Part shown: in pieces, positions 48,305 to 56,975 of the stretch | Layout: each line of letters begins with the position of its first letter | Numbering within the stretch: position 1 is the first letter of the stretch | Assembly (NCBI GenBank): GCA_027013225.1 | Contig: JALUXU010000006.1 | Coordinates: 1-64,000 of the forward strand | DNA length: 64,000 bases | Source: Acidihalobacter sp. | Lineage (GTDB): Bacteria > Pseudomonadota > Gammaproteobacteria > DSM-5130 > Acidihalobacteraceae | Direction of reading: 5' to 3' | Notes under the pieces: model-generated | What the model was told of the DNA's origin: nothing | The model's input: the letters and a program-made list of their open reading frames with translations, nothing else | Databases searched by the model: none | Made by a program: the position numbers and the translations under genes

Positions 48305-49507
48305 TCAGCGCCGGCCGTATCCGGTCAACTCGAGATAGCCCGTACCGCGCTCGCTACGTTTGCCGCGTTTGCCCGTGACACTGACGGCGCCCTCCCAATA
48401 AGGAATGGCGAGGTTCAATCCTTGATTGCGCATCCACGGTTGGATTTCTAGCGCCAAGCCAAGAGAAGGCACGCGCAGAAGCCAGCGTACCGGATAACGT
48501 CGGCCTTGCGGATCGGTCCAGAAACCAAGGGGCTTGAGACTCACCTCATCGGCGCGCAAATGTATCACCTCGCCTTGAGGCGATACCCAGGTGCCTGCGC
48601 TATGCGGGTCGGTACGCCCATTACGATCGCGCAGGCGATAGAACATCAGATCGCTGCCGTCGGCCAACCGGAGCGCGAACCAGTCCCATCCCACCTGATT
48701 GGCTGCCAATGCCGAAGTGCTCCATTCGCGATCGAACCATACCTCGCCACTGATATAAAAGCGCTTTCCCTCTATGCGCAGTTCGCCATGAGCATCTAAT
48801 CGCGGCATGGAATAATAATAGGACGCATCGCCCGCAGCGGGGCCTTTTTGACTCAAACCCCGCTCGCCGTTGAGAACGATTCCCTGCCTGGGGGTCAATT
48901 CAAGACGCAGGGACGCTGTTTGTGTCTGTGCCCGCAGCACCCAGGGAAAAGCCGTGCATACGCCCTCGATAGCGCATGGCGCATTGACCCCTTCCCCACC
49001 GTTTGCCGGTCCCCATCTCTCATTGACATGGCGAATCGACCAATCGCCCACCCATACCTCAAAAGGCTGTGCTTGCGCGCCCGCAAGATGCAGAGCATCG
49101 CGGGAAAAACGTTGCCAGGCAAAAAAACGCCGGTCTTTGGGATCAGTGAGAGCGAAATCCGCCATGTAGATTTGATTGCTGATCCACGGAGAAGCGCCGG
49201 GCGGCTTGTTCGGCGACAGGGCGAAGCGGAAAAAGGTCAATTCGAATCCAAAACGTCTTCCGCTCGCATCCCTCAAGGTGCCGGTGTAATACCACCATTC
49301 GCTGCGGTACCGATCATGCGGACCAAAATCGGCGGGAAAATGAAAGGCTCGCGGTTGCGTCGCGCGCGCAAAACCTTTTTCGTTGACATGGCCCAACAAC
49401 GCCTGCAAATCCGGTGATCTGGATGGCGGTGCGTAAGGTTGTCCGCAAGCATGGAGCATGAAAAGCCCTGCAAAAAGAAAAACGAGACGCAAGCGTTTTC
49501 TCATCAT
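48305..49507 (-). CDS. AttH/CrtC-like lipoprotein (lipocalin-like)
   Basis: A 400-residue predicted lipoprotein. The signal peptide ends FMLHACG with the Cys in a lipobox, so it should be lipid-anchored. The body, beginning with HDRYRSEWWYYTGTLRDASG and then RRFGFELTFFRFAL, belongs to the AttH/carotenoid 1,2-hydratase-like lipocalin fold. It overlaps the upstream ABC permease by 4 nt, and the three genes form an Att-type operon. AttEFGH systems are named for Agrobacterium attachment, but the substrate is not known. The carotenoid role of CrtC need not apply. Confidence 0.8.
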   Translation of the reverse strand: MMRKRLRLVFLFAGLFMLHACGQPYAPPSRSPDLQALLGHVNEKGFARATQPRAFHFPADFGPHDRYRSEWWYYTGTLRDASGRRFGFELTFFRFALSPNKPPGASPWISNQIYMADFALTDPKDRRFFAWQRFSRDALHLAGAQAQPFEVWVGDWSIRHVNERWGPANGGEGVNAPCAIEGVCTAFPWVLRAQTQTASLRLELTPRQGIVLNGERGLSQKGPAAGDASYYYSMPRLDAHGELRIEGKRFYISGEVWFDREWSTSALAANQVGWDWFALRLADGSDLMFYRLRDRNGRTDPHSAGTWVSPQGEVIHLRADEVSLKPLGFWTDPQGRRYPVRWLLRVPSLGLALEIQPWMRNQGLNLAIPYWEGAVSVTGKRGKRSERGTGYLELTGYGRR

Positions 49508-52023
49508 TCACTTCTCAAGGCTCTAGCTGGAGAGGTTCTGGCCATCCGCCATGCAGGCCACAAAGCCGCGAGCCATGCGGCGACTATCGCCGCAGCCACA
49601 GCTTGCAGCAACAACGGCGGGTCATTGTGCCATGACAGCGTCCAGCCAAAGGCGCGTGGATTGATGATGGCCACCAACGCCCAAGCCATCCCCAATCCCA
49701 GCGGCATGGACGCCAGGCCAGCCAGTGTGCCCAGAACGGTACTCTGTGCCGAGATCAGCATGAACAGGCCGCGCGGCATCATTCCCAAGGCTCTGAGAAT
49801 GGCCTGCTCCCTTTGGTGTTCCAAATGCCATGCCATCCAGGCAGAGAGCAGCCCCACCATTGCCACGCCCAGCAATAAGAGGCGCAACACACGCGTGATT
49901 TCAAAAGTGTTATCGAACACCCGCAAGGCATTGGTGACAATGGCTTTATTGGGTTTTACCGTGATAGCGACGTCAGCCAGCGAAGCGCGGGCGCGGATGG
50001 ATGACAGCATATCTTCGAGACTGGCCTTGGGACGTAAATAGATTGCGATTGAACCAATGGCCGAATCGTGCCAGTAGTTGGCATACACCGTCCGCGGCAT
50101 CATGATCAGGCCAGTACCGCCACCATAATCATAGAAAATGCCTCCAATCTTAAAAAAGTGCGGCCCGCTAGCCGTGGCAAGGCTCAAGCGGCTACCCACC
50201 TTGAGATGCAGTCGATTGGCTAGAGGCTGACTGATCCATATGATCTTGCCGCTTGAAAACGCACGCCAGCAATCCGCAAGGCACGTCTCCATCGCTACGG
50301 CAGGGCGATGCCCTGGAGGTGTGCCCACGGCCAAAAGGTTCATTTTCCCCGCAGGAGTAGAGACGCGCGCATGGCGGCCCGTGGTCACATAGTAAACTGA
50401 CGGCAAGCCGCTTATCGCCTTGACGAAGGCGGGCGACAGGCCGCGACCTCCAGGGCCGGAATCCGCATCGACGTAGATGTCTCCGCGCAAACTCTGATGC
50501 AGCCAATCGATCAGAGTGAAACGGAAACTTCCCACCATCATGCCTACGCCGATCGATGCGGCAAGCGCTACCGATAGCGCCATCACCGCCAATCCTGTGC
50601 GGCTCAGCGAGGCATGCAGATTCCTAATCGTCAGGCGAATGACAATGGACGCCCGGCTGCTCAAACGGCCAAGTAGCCAAATCCCGAAGCGGACGCCCGT
50701 AGGGACCCACAGCGTCGCTCCGATCACCGCAAGAAACAGTCCCAGAAAGGCAGGAAACAGACCACCATTCGGCCATCCCAGTGCAATGCCGCTCAGACCC
50801 AGCAAGCCGAACCCAGCGACCAGGCGCCATGGCTCATTTCGTCGCCACAAAGCTTCCGATTTCATCGCCAAACCCTGCCCGCGTGGCGGCAGTCTGGCTG
50901 CTTCTGATGCGGCCGGCAGCGCAGCGACCAGCACCATGATCAGCGCCAATGCGACGCTCTCCACGAACACGAATGGATCGAGATAAACTTTTTCCACGCT
51001 GAGAGTGAAATACAGTTCATTGATGGTTCGTACCACCAAGCGAACCAGTCCATGGCCCAAAAGCACCCCCAACATTACTCCAAACGCTGCGCCAAGAAGC
51101 GCCAGAAGGCTAGATTCAGCCAGGATCCCACGGATAATTTCTCCCCTTGTGACACCCTGCGCGCGCAAAAGACCGATCAAAGGTCGACGGCGTATGACCG
51201 AAAAAATCAGTGTGTTATAGATCAGATAGGCGCCGATTAGCAGCGCGAGTCCGCTCATGGCGAGCAGATTCAAGCGAAAAGCGCGGGTCATTTTCGAGGC
51301 GTCCGCCAATCTCTGTTCGTTGGAAACCAAGCGCGTGCCGGCCGGCAACACCTCACGCAAACGCGCGAGCTGGCCTTTGGCCACTGCGACATCGATATAA
51401 CTCAAACGCCCTGCTTTATTTAGTAGATCCTGTGCAGTCGCGATGTCGGTAAAAATAATGCCTCTGAGGGCGGCCGCATCCCCGCCTGGCGTGCCAATCC
51501 ATTTTAGCTTCGCGGAGCGGCCATCAACGAGCGCTTCCACGGATTGACCATGACTCACTCCGAGCGCCTTGGCGGTACCAGGGGTCATCAACACCGTGTT
51601 GGGCTTGATGAGCAATTCGCTCAAGTCGAATTTCCCACCGAGCAAGCGGGGCGTCAATGCCCATTGAGCAAAGGGGTCAAACCCGATCAGGCGTAACGTT
51701 TCGCCATGAATCCTTATGTAACCGGCAACAATGGGCGCGATCCGAGTCAACCCCTCGTGCAGGCGCAAGCGGACATAAAGGCTGTCAGGCAAGCCGTGTG
51801 GATCGTCGGCCAGAATGCGCGCATTCGCGCTGCCTTGCAGTGCTTGCGTGCTGGCGGAAAAACTTTTCAGGGCGCTGGCATTGGCCAGCGCTACGGCGAT
51901 CACTACGGCCACGCCCAAGGCGATGCCGGTCATGGCCAGGAACGCCTGTAACGGGCTGCGTCGCCAATAGCGCCAGCTGGAAACCAATAACAAAGACGGG
52001 TGCCAACCCTGTTTCAACCTCAC
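49504..52023 (-). CDS. ABC transporter permease, FtsX/MacB-like fusion of two halves
   Basis: An 839-residue membrane protein with an N-terminal TM followed by a large periplasmic domain (about 45-255), then TM bundles near 256-395 and 415-475, a second periplasmic domain, and a C-terminal TM bundle (from about 705). This is the FtsX-domain duplicated layout of mechanotransmission-type ABC permeases that act on lipids or lipoproteins. It overlaps both neighbours by 4 nt. Together with the ATPase and the lipoprotein it forms an exporter or outer-membrane-related system. Substrate unknown. Confidence 0.85.
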   Translation of the reverse strand: MRLKQGWHPSLLLVSSWRYWRRSPLQAFLAMTGIALGVAVVIAVALANASALKSFSASTQALQGSANARILADDPHGLPDSLYVRLRLHEGLTRIAPIVAGYIRIHGETLRLIGFDPFAQWALTPRLLGGKFDLSELLIKPNTVLMTPGTAKALGVSHGQSVEALVDGRSAKLKWIGTPGGDAAALRGIIFTDIATAQDLLNKAGRLSYIDVAVAKGQLARLREVLPAGTRLVSNEQRLADASKMTRAFRLNLLAMSGLALLIGAYLIYNTLIFSVIRRRPLIGLLRAQGVTRGEIIRGILAESSLLALLGAAFGVMLGVLLGHGLVRLVVRTINELYFTLSVEKVYLDPFVFVESVALALIMVLVAALPAASEAARLPPRGQGLAMKSEALWRRNEPWRLVAGFGLLGLSGIALGWPNGGLFPAFLGLFLAVIGATLWVPTGVRFGIWLLGRLSSRASIVIRLTIRNLHASLSRTGLAVMALSVALAASIGVGMMVGSFRFTLIDWLHQSLRGDIYVDADSGPGGRGLSPAFVKAISGLPSVYYVTTGRHARVSTPAGKMNLLAVGTPPGHRPAVAMETCLADCWRAFSSGKIIWISQPLANRLHLKVGSRLSLATASGPHFFKIGGIFYDYGGGTGLIMMPRTVYANYWHDSAIGSIAIYLRPKASLEDMLSSIRARASLADVAITVKPNKAIVTNALRVFDNTFEITRVLRLLLLGVAMVGLLSAWMAWHLEHQREQAILRALGMMPRGLFMLISAQSTVLGTLAGLASMPLGLGMAWALVAIINPRAFGWTLSWHNDPPLLLQAVAAAIVAAWLAALWPAWRMARTSPARALRSE

Positions 52024-52703
52024 TTCACGCGACCCTCGTGGAGATAAAGGATGCGCTGAGCAAAAGTGGCCACCTGTTCACTATGCGTTACCATCAGCAA
52101 TCCGGTGCCATCTTGGCGCACTGCTTCGTCGAGCATCTGCAGCACTAACTCGCCCGCTTTGGCGTCCAAGCTTCCAGTCGGTTCATCGGCAAGGATCAGC
52201 GCCGGTCTTTGCGCCAGGGCGCGGGCAATGGCGACGCGTTGCTGTTCTCCGCCGGAAAGTTGCTCTGGATATGCATCAGCGCGATCCGCCATGCCAACGC
52301 GTTGCAATAAACTCTTTGCTAGACGGCGGGCTTCAGCGGCAGAAGCGCCATTGAGCTCTCGCGACAGGCGTATGTTTTCCATCGCCGTCAGCGTGGGCAG
52401 CAAATTGAAAAACTGGTAGACGAAGCCAATATGACGGCGTCTGAACAAGGTGATTGCCGGTTCTCGCATTCCGGAGAGTTCCGTTCCCGCAACCCAGATT
52501 TGACCTGAATCAGGCGGCTCTATGCCGGCGATGAGATTGAGCAGGGTCGATTTTCCGGAACCGCTGGCCCCCAACAAGGCGACGCGTTCCGACCTGGCAA
52601 TGTGAAAATCGACACCGGCCAGCACTGGATGAGTCCGTCCGCCGTCAATGTAACTATATCGAACATCCCGCAGGCGGGCGAGAACGGAAGCCGAATTAGT
52701 CAC
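52020..52703 (-). CDS. ABC transporter ATP-binding protein (LolD/MacB-like)
   Basis: A 227-residue ATPase. Walker A LLGASGSGKSTLLNLIAG, Q-loop region, signature LSGGEQQRVAIARAL and Walker B ALILADEPTGSLD followed by the switch VTHSEQ. It pairs with the FtsX-type permease, whose start overlaps its stop by 4 nt. The start overlaps the YjbQ-family stop by 8 nt, so yjbQ-ABC-permease-lipoprotein form one coupled operon. It should drive the permease rather than move a soluble substrate. Confidence 0.92.
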   Translation of the reverse strand: MTNSASVLARLRDVRYSYIDGGRTHPVLAGVDFHIARSERVALLGASGSGKSTLLNLIAGIEPPDSGQIWVAGTELSGMREPAITLFRRRHIGFVYQFFNLLPTLTAMENIRLSRELNGASAAEARRLAKSLLQRVGMADRADAYPEQLSGGEQQRVAIARALAQRPALILADEPTGSLDAKAGELVLQMLDEAVRQDGTGLLMVTHSEQVATFAQRILYLHEGRVK

Positions 52704-53115
52704 CGTACACTGTCACCAGAATATGCCGATGATGCGAGCGGAAACGGTGCTCCCATAGATATACGCCCTGCCACGCGCCCAGGGCCAATCTGCCGTGCCT
52801 GACAGGAATCGTCGTTTCTATGCCGGTCAAAATGCTGCGCACATGAGCGGGCATATCGTCCGCTCCCTCGCTTCGATGAGTGAACATGGGAGCCCCATCG
52901 GGCGCCAGCATTTGCATGAATGTCTCCATATCCCCGCGAACATCTGGATCCGCATTTTCGCACACCATCAAGGAAGCACTGGTATGCTGAACGAATACAT
53001 GGCAAATACCTTGTCTAATACCGGCCTTGATTACGAAATCCTCTATTTGCGGGGTGATCTCGTAAGTTCCTCTGCCGTCAGTGACCACGGAAAATTCAAA
53101 TTGATGGGTAGGCAT
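52696..53115 (-). CDS. yjbQ: YjbQ family protein (secondary thiamine-phosphate synthase-like)
   Basis: A 139-residue protein (E. coli YjbQ 138). The conserved VFVQHTSASLMVCENADPDV carries the catalytic-like His, and GTWQGVYLWEHR-type ending is here GAWQGVYLWEHRFRSH. E. coli YjbQ has weak thiamine-phosphate synthase activity in vivo; the true role is unknown. The start at 53115 has GGAGG upstream, giving the normal length. It overlaps the ABC ATPase gene by 8 nt. Confidence 0.85.
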   Translation of the reverse strand: MPTHQFEFSVVTDGRGTYEITPQIEDFVIKAGIRQGICHVFVQHTSASLMVCENADPDVRGDMETFMQMLAPDGAPMFTHRSEGADDMPAHVRSILTGIETTIPVRHGRLALGAWQGVYLWEHRFRSHHRHILVTVYGD

Positions 53116-53192
53116 CACAAAAAACCTCCACCCCACATTATCATGGGAATAAGCTATCCATATTCTGCCAGTTTATCGAGAGGAGAAAATGT

Positions 53193-53888
53193 ATGCCGCA
53201 CTCAATCCAAAATTACCAGATTCATGCCCTTGAATTGGGCCCCATGGAAAATTTTGTTTATCTTATCCATGATCGCGAGAGCGGCAATGCGGCCATCGTC
53301 GATCCGGCATGGGATGTGCCGGCGGTGTTCGATGTGGTTGAGCGCGAAGGCATGCGGATTACCGACATTCTCTTGACGCACAGCCATCATGATCATATCA
53401 ACGGCATCGAGGCCGTACTTGAAAGAGTCGATGCCCAAATCCACCTGCTCAAGCCGGAGGCACAATTTTGGGGTCAAGCTCCAGGGTGTCCCACCTTGCA
53501 TCATGGAGGCGACCGTTTGAGTGTGGGCAAAACCGAAATAGAAATTTTGCATTCGCCTGGACATACACCCGGTTCGGCTTGTTATCGGCTGGGGGATGAT
53601 CTCATCACCGGGGACACCCTGTTCGTCTTCGGTTGCGGTCGATGCGATCTCGCGGGAGGCGATCCAGAACAAATGTTTCATACCCTAAAACGCTTGCGCG
53701 AAAATCTCCCGCCTTCGTCGGTGATTCACCCAGGCCATAATTATGCCACCCAACCGGTTTCGACCCTGGAAGAACAGGCCCGCTGCAATCCCTTCATGCA
53801 CTTTCATGAAGTGGACGACTTCGTGCGTTACCGCATGGTCGAACATGACCGCATCCGCCACACCCCGTATCTTCCGGAATGCCAATAA
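53193..53888 (+). CDS. Metallo-beta-lactamase-fold hydrolase (glyoxalase II-like)
   Basis: A 231-residue MBL-fold enzyme. The zinc motif is LLTHSHHDHINGIEAV (THxHxDH), followed by LHSPGHTPGSACY, GDTLFVFGCGRCDL and HPGHNYA. This is the glyoxalase II / persulfide dioxygenase branch. The C-terminal end is shorter than in true glyoxalase II (about 250), so the substrate, a glutathione thioester or persulfide, cannot be settled. It is divergent from yjbQ with a 77-nt spacer. Confidence 0.82.
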   Translation: MPHSIQNYQIHALELGPMENFVYLIHDRESGNAAIVDPAWDVPAVFDVVEREGMRITDILLTHSHHDHINGIEAVLERVDAQIHLLKPEAQFWGQAPGCPTLHHGGDRLSVGKTEIEILHSPGHTPGSACYRLGDDLITGDTLFVFGCGRCDLAGGDPEQMFHTLKRLRENLPPSSVIHPGHNYATQPVSTLEEQARCNPFMHFHEVDDFVRYRMVEHDRIRHTPYLPECQ

Positions 53889-54090
53889 TCCACAGCCCCT
53901 TCTCTGCTAGACGTAATAATTTGACGCTTGCATACCATCGAACCCATGCCGCGCCAAATTTATGACAAATATCCGGATAGACACCAGAAAAGATCGCTTT
54001 TGTCATTGTTATTATTGGTAATTACCTCATAAAGAGAATCTGGCACGTTTTTCGCTTTATGTCGATTAAACACAAAAAGGATTGATTGAG

Positions 54091-55023
54091 ATGGCGATCT
54101 ACGACATCAAGCAAAAAAATGCAGCATCTGCGCAAAATCTTTCCATGGATGCGGCCAGGTTGCCTGGTCTGCAACTATTGTTACGCCTTCAGCAAACCCT
54201 GAACGTCGAAGAATTGATAAAGGTGTTCACGGATTTCCTGGGAAACGAAATGGAACTCGATGGTTTCACTTATCAACATGAAGAAGAGGCAATCGAGTGC
54301 CAGAGCAATCATCTTAACCGGCATGTGATTGCCTACACCCTTTCTCTTGAGGGAGAGAATCTTGGGAAAATTGCCTTTTATCGCGCAAGACCATTCGAAG
54401 AATCCGAGTTGCATCGTATCGAAGACATGCTGGGTTGGCTCATATATCCACTGAACAATGCGCTGCGTTACCGAAAGGTTTACCGTCTCGCTCACTCTGA
54501 CCCATTGACCGGTCTGCGTAATCGGTCAGCCATGGAGGTAGACATTCGACGCGAAATCTCGCTGGCCAGAAGGCAAAAACGCTTCTTGAGCTTGATCATG
54601 ATTGATATAGATCATTTCAAACACATCAATGACACATACGGCCATGCCTGTGGCGATCAGGTCTTGCGTTGTGTTGCCGAATGCCTGAAAGAAACCTTTC
54701 GTGATTCAGATCTTTGTTTTCGCTATGGAGGCGAAGAATTCTTGATTCTCCTGCCTGATGCCGATATGGAGGATGCCCGCAATTCGGCGGAACGATTGCG
54801 GGCAAATATCGAAGCCATACACTGCAAAATAGATGATTCAACTCATGTCAAAATCACTGTGAGCGCAGGCGTGAGTTCACTTACAGATACGGATGATGCC
54901 AGTCGCCTGATCGAGCGCGCGGATGCGGCCCTGTATGAGGCAAAAGCCGGCGGCCGCAATCAAGTCAAATCAAGCTTGATGCCCTTGAATGCATCTTCCC
55001 ATGAAGCAAATTTGATACAATAA
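54091..55023 (+). CDS. Diguanylate cyclase (GGDEF)
   Basis: A 310-residue enzyme making c-di-GMP from two GTP. The N-terminal 135 residues form an input domain without obvious membrane segments. The GGDEF domain has the active site RYGGEEFLILLPD, the metal site MIDIDHFKHINDTYGH, and an RDSD inhibitory site in the same spacing as PleD, so product feedback is likely. ATG 54091 was chosen over the TTG 9 nt upstream; AAGG precedes it by 10 nt. A YcgR flagellar brake follows 20 nt downstream, so enzyme and effector are probably co-expressed. Confidence 0.92.
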   Translation: MAIYDIKQKNAASAQNLSMDAARLPGLQLLLRLQQTLNVEELIKVFTDFLGNEMELDGFTYQHEEEAIECQSNHLNRHVIAYTLSLEGENLGKIAFYRARPFEESELHRIEDMLGWLIYPLNNALRYRKVYRLAHSDPLTGLRNRSAMEVDIRREISLARRQKRFLSLIMIDIDHFKHINDTYGHACGDQVLRCVAECLKETFRDSDLCFRYGGEEFLILLPDADMEDARNSAERLRANIEAIHCKIDDSTHVKITVSAGVSSLTDTDDASRLIERADAALYEAKAGGRNQVKSSLMPLNASSHEANLIQ

Positions 55024-55043
55024 ACCCGCTCGATAGAGAAGGG

Positions 55044-55817
55044 ATGGAAAAAATTTTGACAACAAGCACGCAAGAGTCCAGGACTTCCCCCATTACGGAA
55101 AAAGATTATCAAACTATTTCTGACCGGCGCCGGATTTTGCATATCCTTGAGGAATTGCTTCGTAACAAGACATTTCTTACTGCACTCCCGAAAAACAATG
55201 CCCAAGCATTCACAACCGCATTATTGGATCTAGACGAAGACACGAATTCCTTGCTGTTGGATGAATTCCTGCCTGAACCTGAGCGAGGCGTACTGGCTCC
55301 GGAACAGGAGCTGTGGATACTTGGACAAATGCATGGAATCAAAACCGCCTTTCAGAGCCAGTTGATCCGACTGGGGAAAGAAGACAATATCCCCTACTAT
55401 GTCATTCAGTTCCCTGAAAGGATCCGCCAGCAACAACGTAGAAACAATTACCGGGTGCCCGTCCCATTGAGCACGAGAAATCCCGTTTGGCTGAGAAAAG
55501 ATGCAGGTTTGGCTTTCAAAGCTCAATTACGGGATCTGTCTTTGGGTGGAGTCTCCGTCATGATGTCTTATCTCAAAGATATGGGAGACTTTTCACCGGG
55601 CAATGAATTCGAAGAGTGTATTGTGAACTTGCCGGGTGAATCGCAAATAGCCACATCCGTCGAAGTGCGTCACGTTCATAACGATGCATCAGCCAAAAAC
55701 TCCCGCGTCGGCTTTGCGTTCCGTAAACTCACGCCAGAGGACGAACGCCGGGTTCAACGAAGCGTCGCCTTTCTGGAGCGGGAGTTTTTACGCAAGCATC
55801 CAAAACAAGATGATTGA
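55044..55817 (+). CDS. ycgR: Flagellar brake protein YcgR (PilZ)
   Basis: A 257-residue c-di-GMP effector. The N-terminal PilZN domain (about 20-120) is followed by PilZ with the binding motif RIRQQQRRNNYRVPV (RxxxR) and RDLSLGGVSVMM (D/NxSxxG). YcgR bound to c-di-GMP slows the flagellar motor at the MotA/FliG interface. Length is close to E. coli (244). It follows a GGDEF gene by 20 nt and lies next to flgN-flgM. Confidence 0.92.
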   Translation: MEKILTTSTQESRTSPITEKDYQTISDRRRILHILEELLRNKTFLTALPKNNAQAFTTALLDLDEDTNSLLLDEFLPEPERGVLAPEQELWILGQMHGIKTAFQSQLIRLGKEDNIPYYVIQFPERIRQQQRRNNYRVPVPLSTRNPVWLRKDAGLAFKAQLRDLSLGGVSVMMSYLKDMGDFSPGNEFEECIVNLPGESQIATSVEVRHVHNDASAKNSRVGFAFRKLTPEDERRVQRSVAFLEREFLRKHPKQDD

Positions 55818-55877
55818 ATGACCTTCTGGCCGTGAGGGCCGTGTCACGCACTGAGATTTGGGAACAACAGGCCGAGG

Positions 55878-56360
55878 TCATCTCAACTGAGTTGCTCCTG
55901 GGGATTTAGACGCCAGATGGTCATATGTCACTGGTTCTGCAGGCTCACCGCGCATCAAGGCCAATACCTGTTCAAGACGCTGCCGACCTCTGAGATTCAG
56001 GATCTGATTGTGGCGATTCACGCTCATGCACTCATTCTCAACGGCGTAAAGACTTTTAAGCAGAGCATTTAATTCCGGCTCTTCCTCCTTTGCCGCTTCC
56101 TCCGTAAACCGGGAACGTCCGGCCTTTCCAGAGCCACTCGTTTGAGCCCTGGCGTTACTACTCGATTCCTCGGCATGGATGGCATCCAGAATCTTTGTTT
56201 TTTCCTCGGTTATCTTGATTAAAGAAGTTGCATCGTGGGTTTCTAGAGCCTTACTCTCCTGCTTCAAAAGCCCCAGCAGTCGCTTCCATTGACCGAGCCT
56301 TTGCCTTAATAAATCAATATGTTTCTCGGAATCTGACGAAGAAGAAACAAGGCGGTTCAT
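55878..56360 (-). CDS. flgN: Flagellar chaperone FlgN
   Basis: A 160-residue helical protein, the export chaperone of the hook-filament junction proteins FlgK and FlgL. The coiled-coil pattern HIDLLRQRLGQWKRLLGLLKQES and the C-terminal NRHNQILNLRGRQRLEQVLALM (NxxN...L region) fit FlgN. The start overlaps the flgM stop by 4 nt, as in the usual flgMN operon. Low sequence conservation of this family makes context the main support. The middle has a charged, variable stretch. Confidence 0.85.
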   Translation of the reverse strand: MNRLVSSSSDSEKHIDLLRQRLGQWKRLLGLLKQESKALETHDATSLIKITEEKTKILDAIHAEESSSNARAQTSGSGKAGRSRFTEEAAKEEEPELNALLKSLYAVENECMSVNRHNQILNLRGRQRLEQVLALMRGEPAEPVTYDHLASKSPGATQLR

Positions 56361-56689
56361 TTTTTGTTAACCCATTCCATGGCCAACATTTTTTCTGCAA
56401 TCCTGGAGGGATTGAGCGTGTAAGCACCCGATTGAATTTTCTGGCGTACTTGCTCTACGCGCTTTGCTTCGATAGGCGCCTGCGCGGAAAGCCCCCTATC
56501 CAACTGAGTAAGGCGTATCCCGGCGTTTGTAATATTCAGCGAGTCAGCAGAGGTTGACAGAGGTTGTTTTGCCGCGGGTGTCTCGCTGCCTGTTCTCTGG
56601 CTAACTGAATGGCTTTTCTCCTGCCTGGATACAGGTGAAAGCGCATTTTTCGTTCCCAAATTCCGGATATCTTTCAAGTCAATAGTCAT
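56357..56689 (-). CDS. flgM: Anti-sigma-28 factor FlgM
   Basis: A 110-residue inhibitor of FliA, secreted through the completed hook to release sigma-28. The C-terminal VRQKIQSGAYTLNPSRIAEKMLAME carries the sigma-binding helices; the N-terminal half is disordered, Ser/Thr-rich. Start 56689 gives the usual length (E. coli 97); the frame extends 7 codons further. A sigma-28 promoter lies 48 nt upstream, so FlgM is made under the factor it inhibits, as in enterics. Confidence 0.9.
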   Translation of the reverse strand: MTIDLKDIRNLGTKNALSPVSRQEKSHSVSQRTGSETPAAKQPLSTSADSLNITNAGIRLTQLDRGLSAQAPIEAKRVEQVRQKIQSGAYTLNPSRIAEKMLAMEWVNKK

Positions 56690-56737
56690 GGTTGATTCCC
56701 ACCAACACAAGGTTGGTTCTCTGAAGTGTTGCCATAT

Positions 56738-56764
56738 GTTTCGGCAGAATGTACAAAAACTTTA
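56738..56764 (-). promoter_or_regulatory. flgM: Sigma-28 (FliA) promoter of flgM
   Basis: On the minus strand: TAAAGTTT (56757-56764), 11-nt spacer, GCCGAAAC (56738-56745). The consensus is TAAAGTTT-N11-GCCGATAA, so the -35 is perfect and the -10 matches 6 of 8. It lies 48 nt before the flgM ATG. Confidence 0.8.
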
Positions 56765-56975
56765 CTGCAATTCATTCATTAAGTGAATAAATCGGCAAGA
56801 TGCCTGTTTTACATTCCACTTAAATTGGGTGAAGGCGGGGATGGAATCATCTCCAAGCCCGTCGAACCAAAGAAGATGGTGAAATAGCGCTCATGCGATG
56901 ATCTTGGGGATCAATTCAGGACGCGTACAAACCAAGGTCGGGCTCGGGCGCGCCTGTTTCGATAACCCTCAAGCC

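Noticed and set aside
56790-56830. Second sigma-28 promoter near flgM (TAAA and GCCGAT)
   Set aside because: The distance between TAAA and GCCGAT is 11 nt instead of the required 15, so it cannot be read as a FliA promoter.
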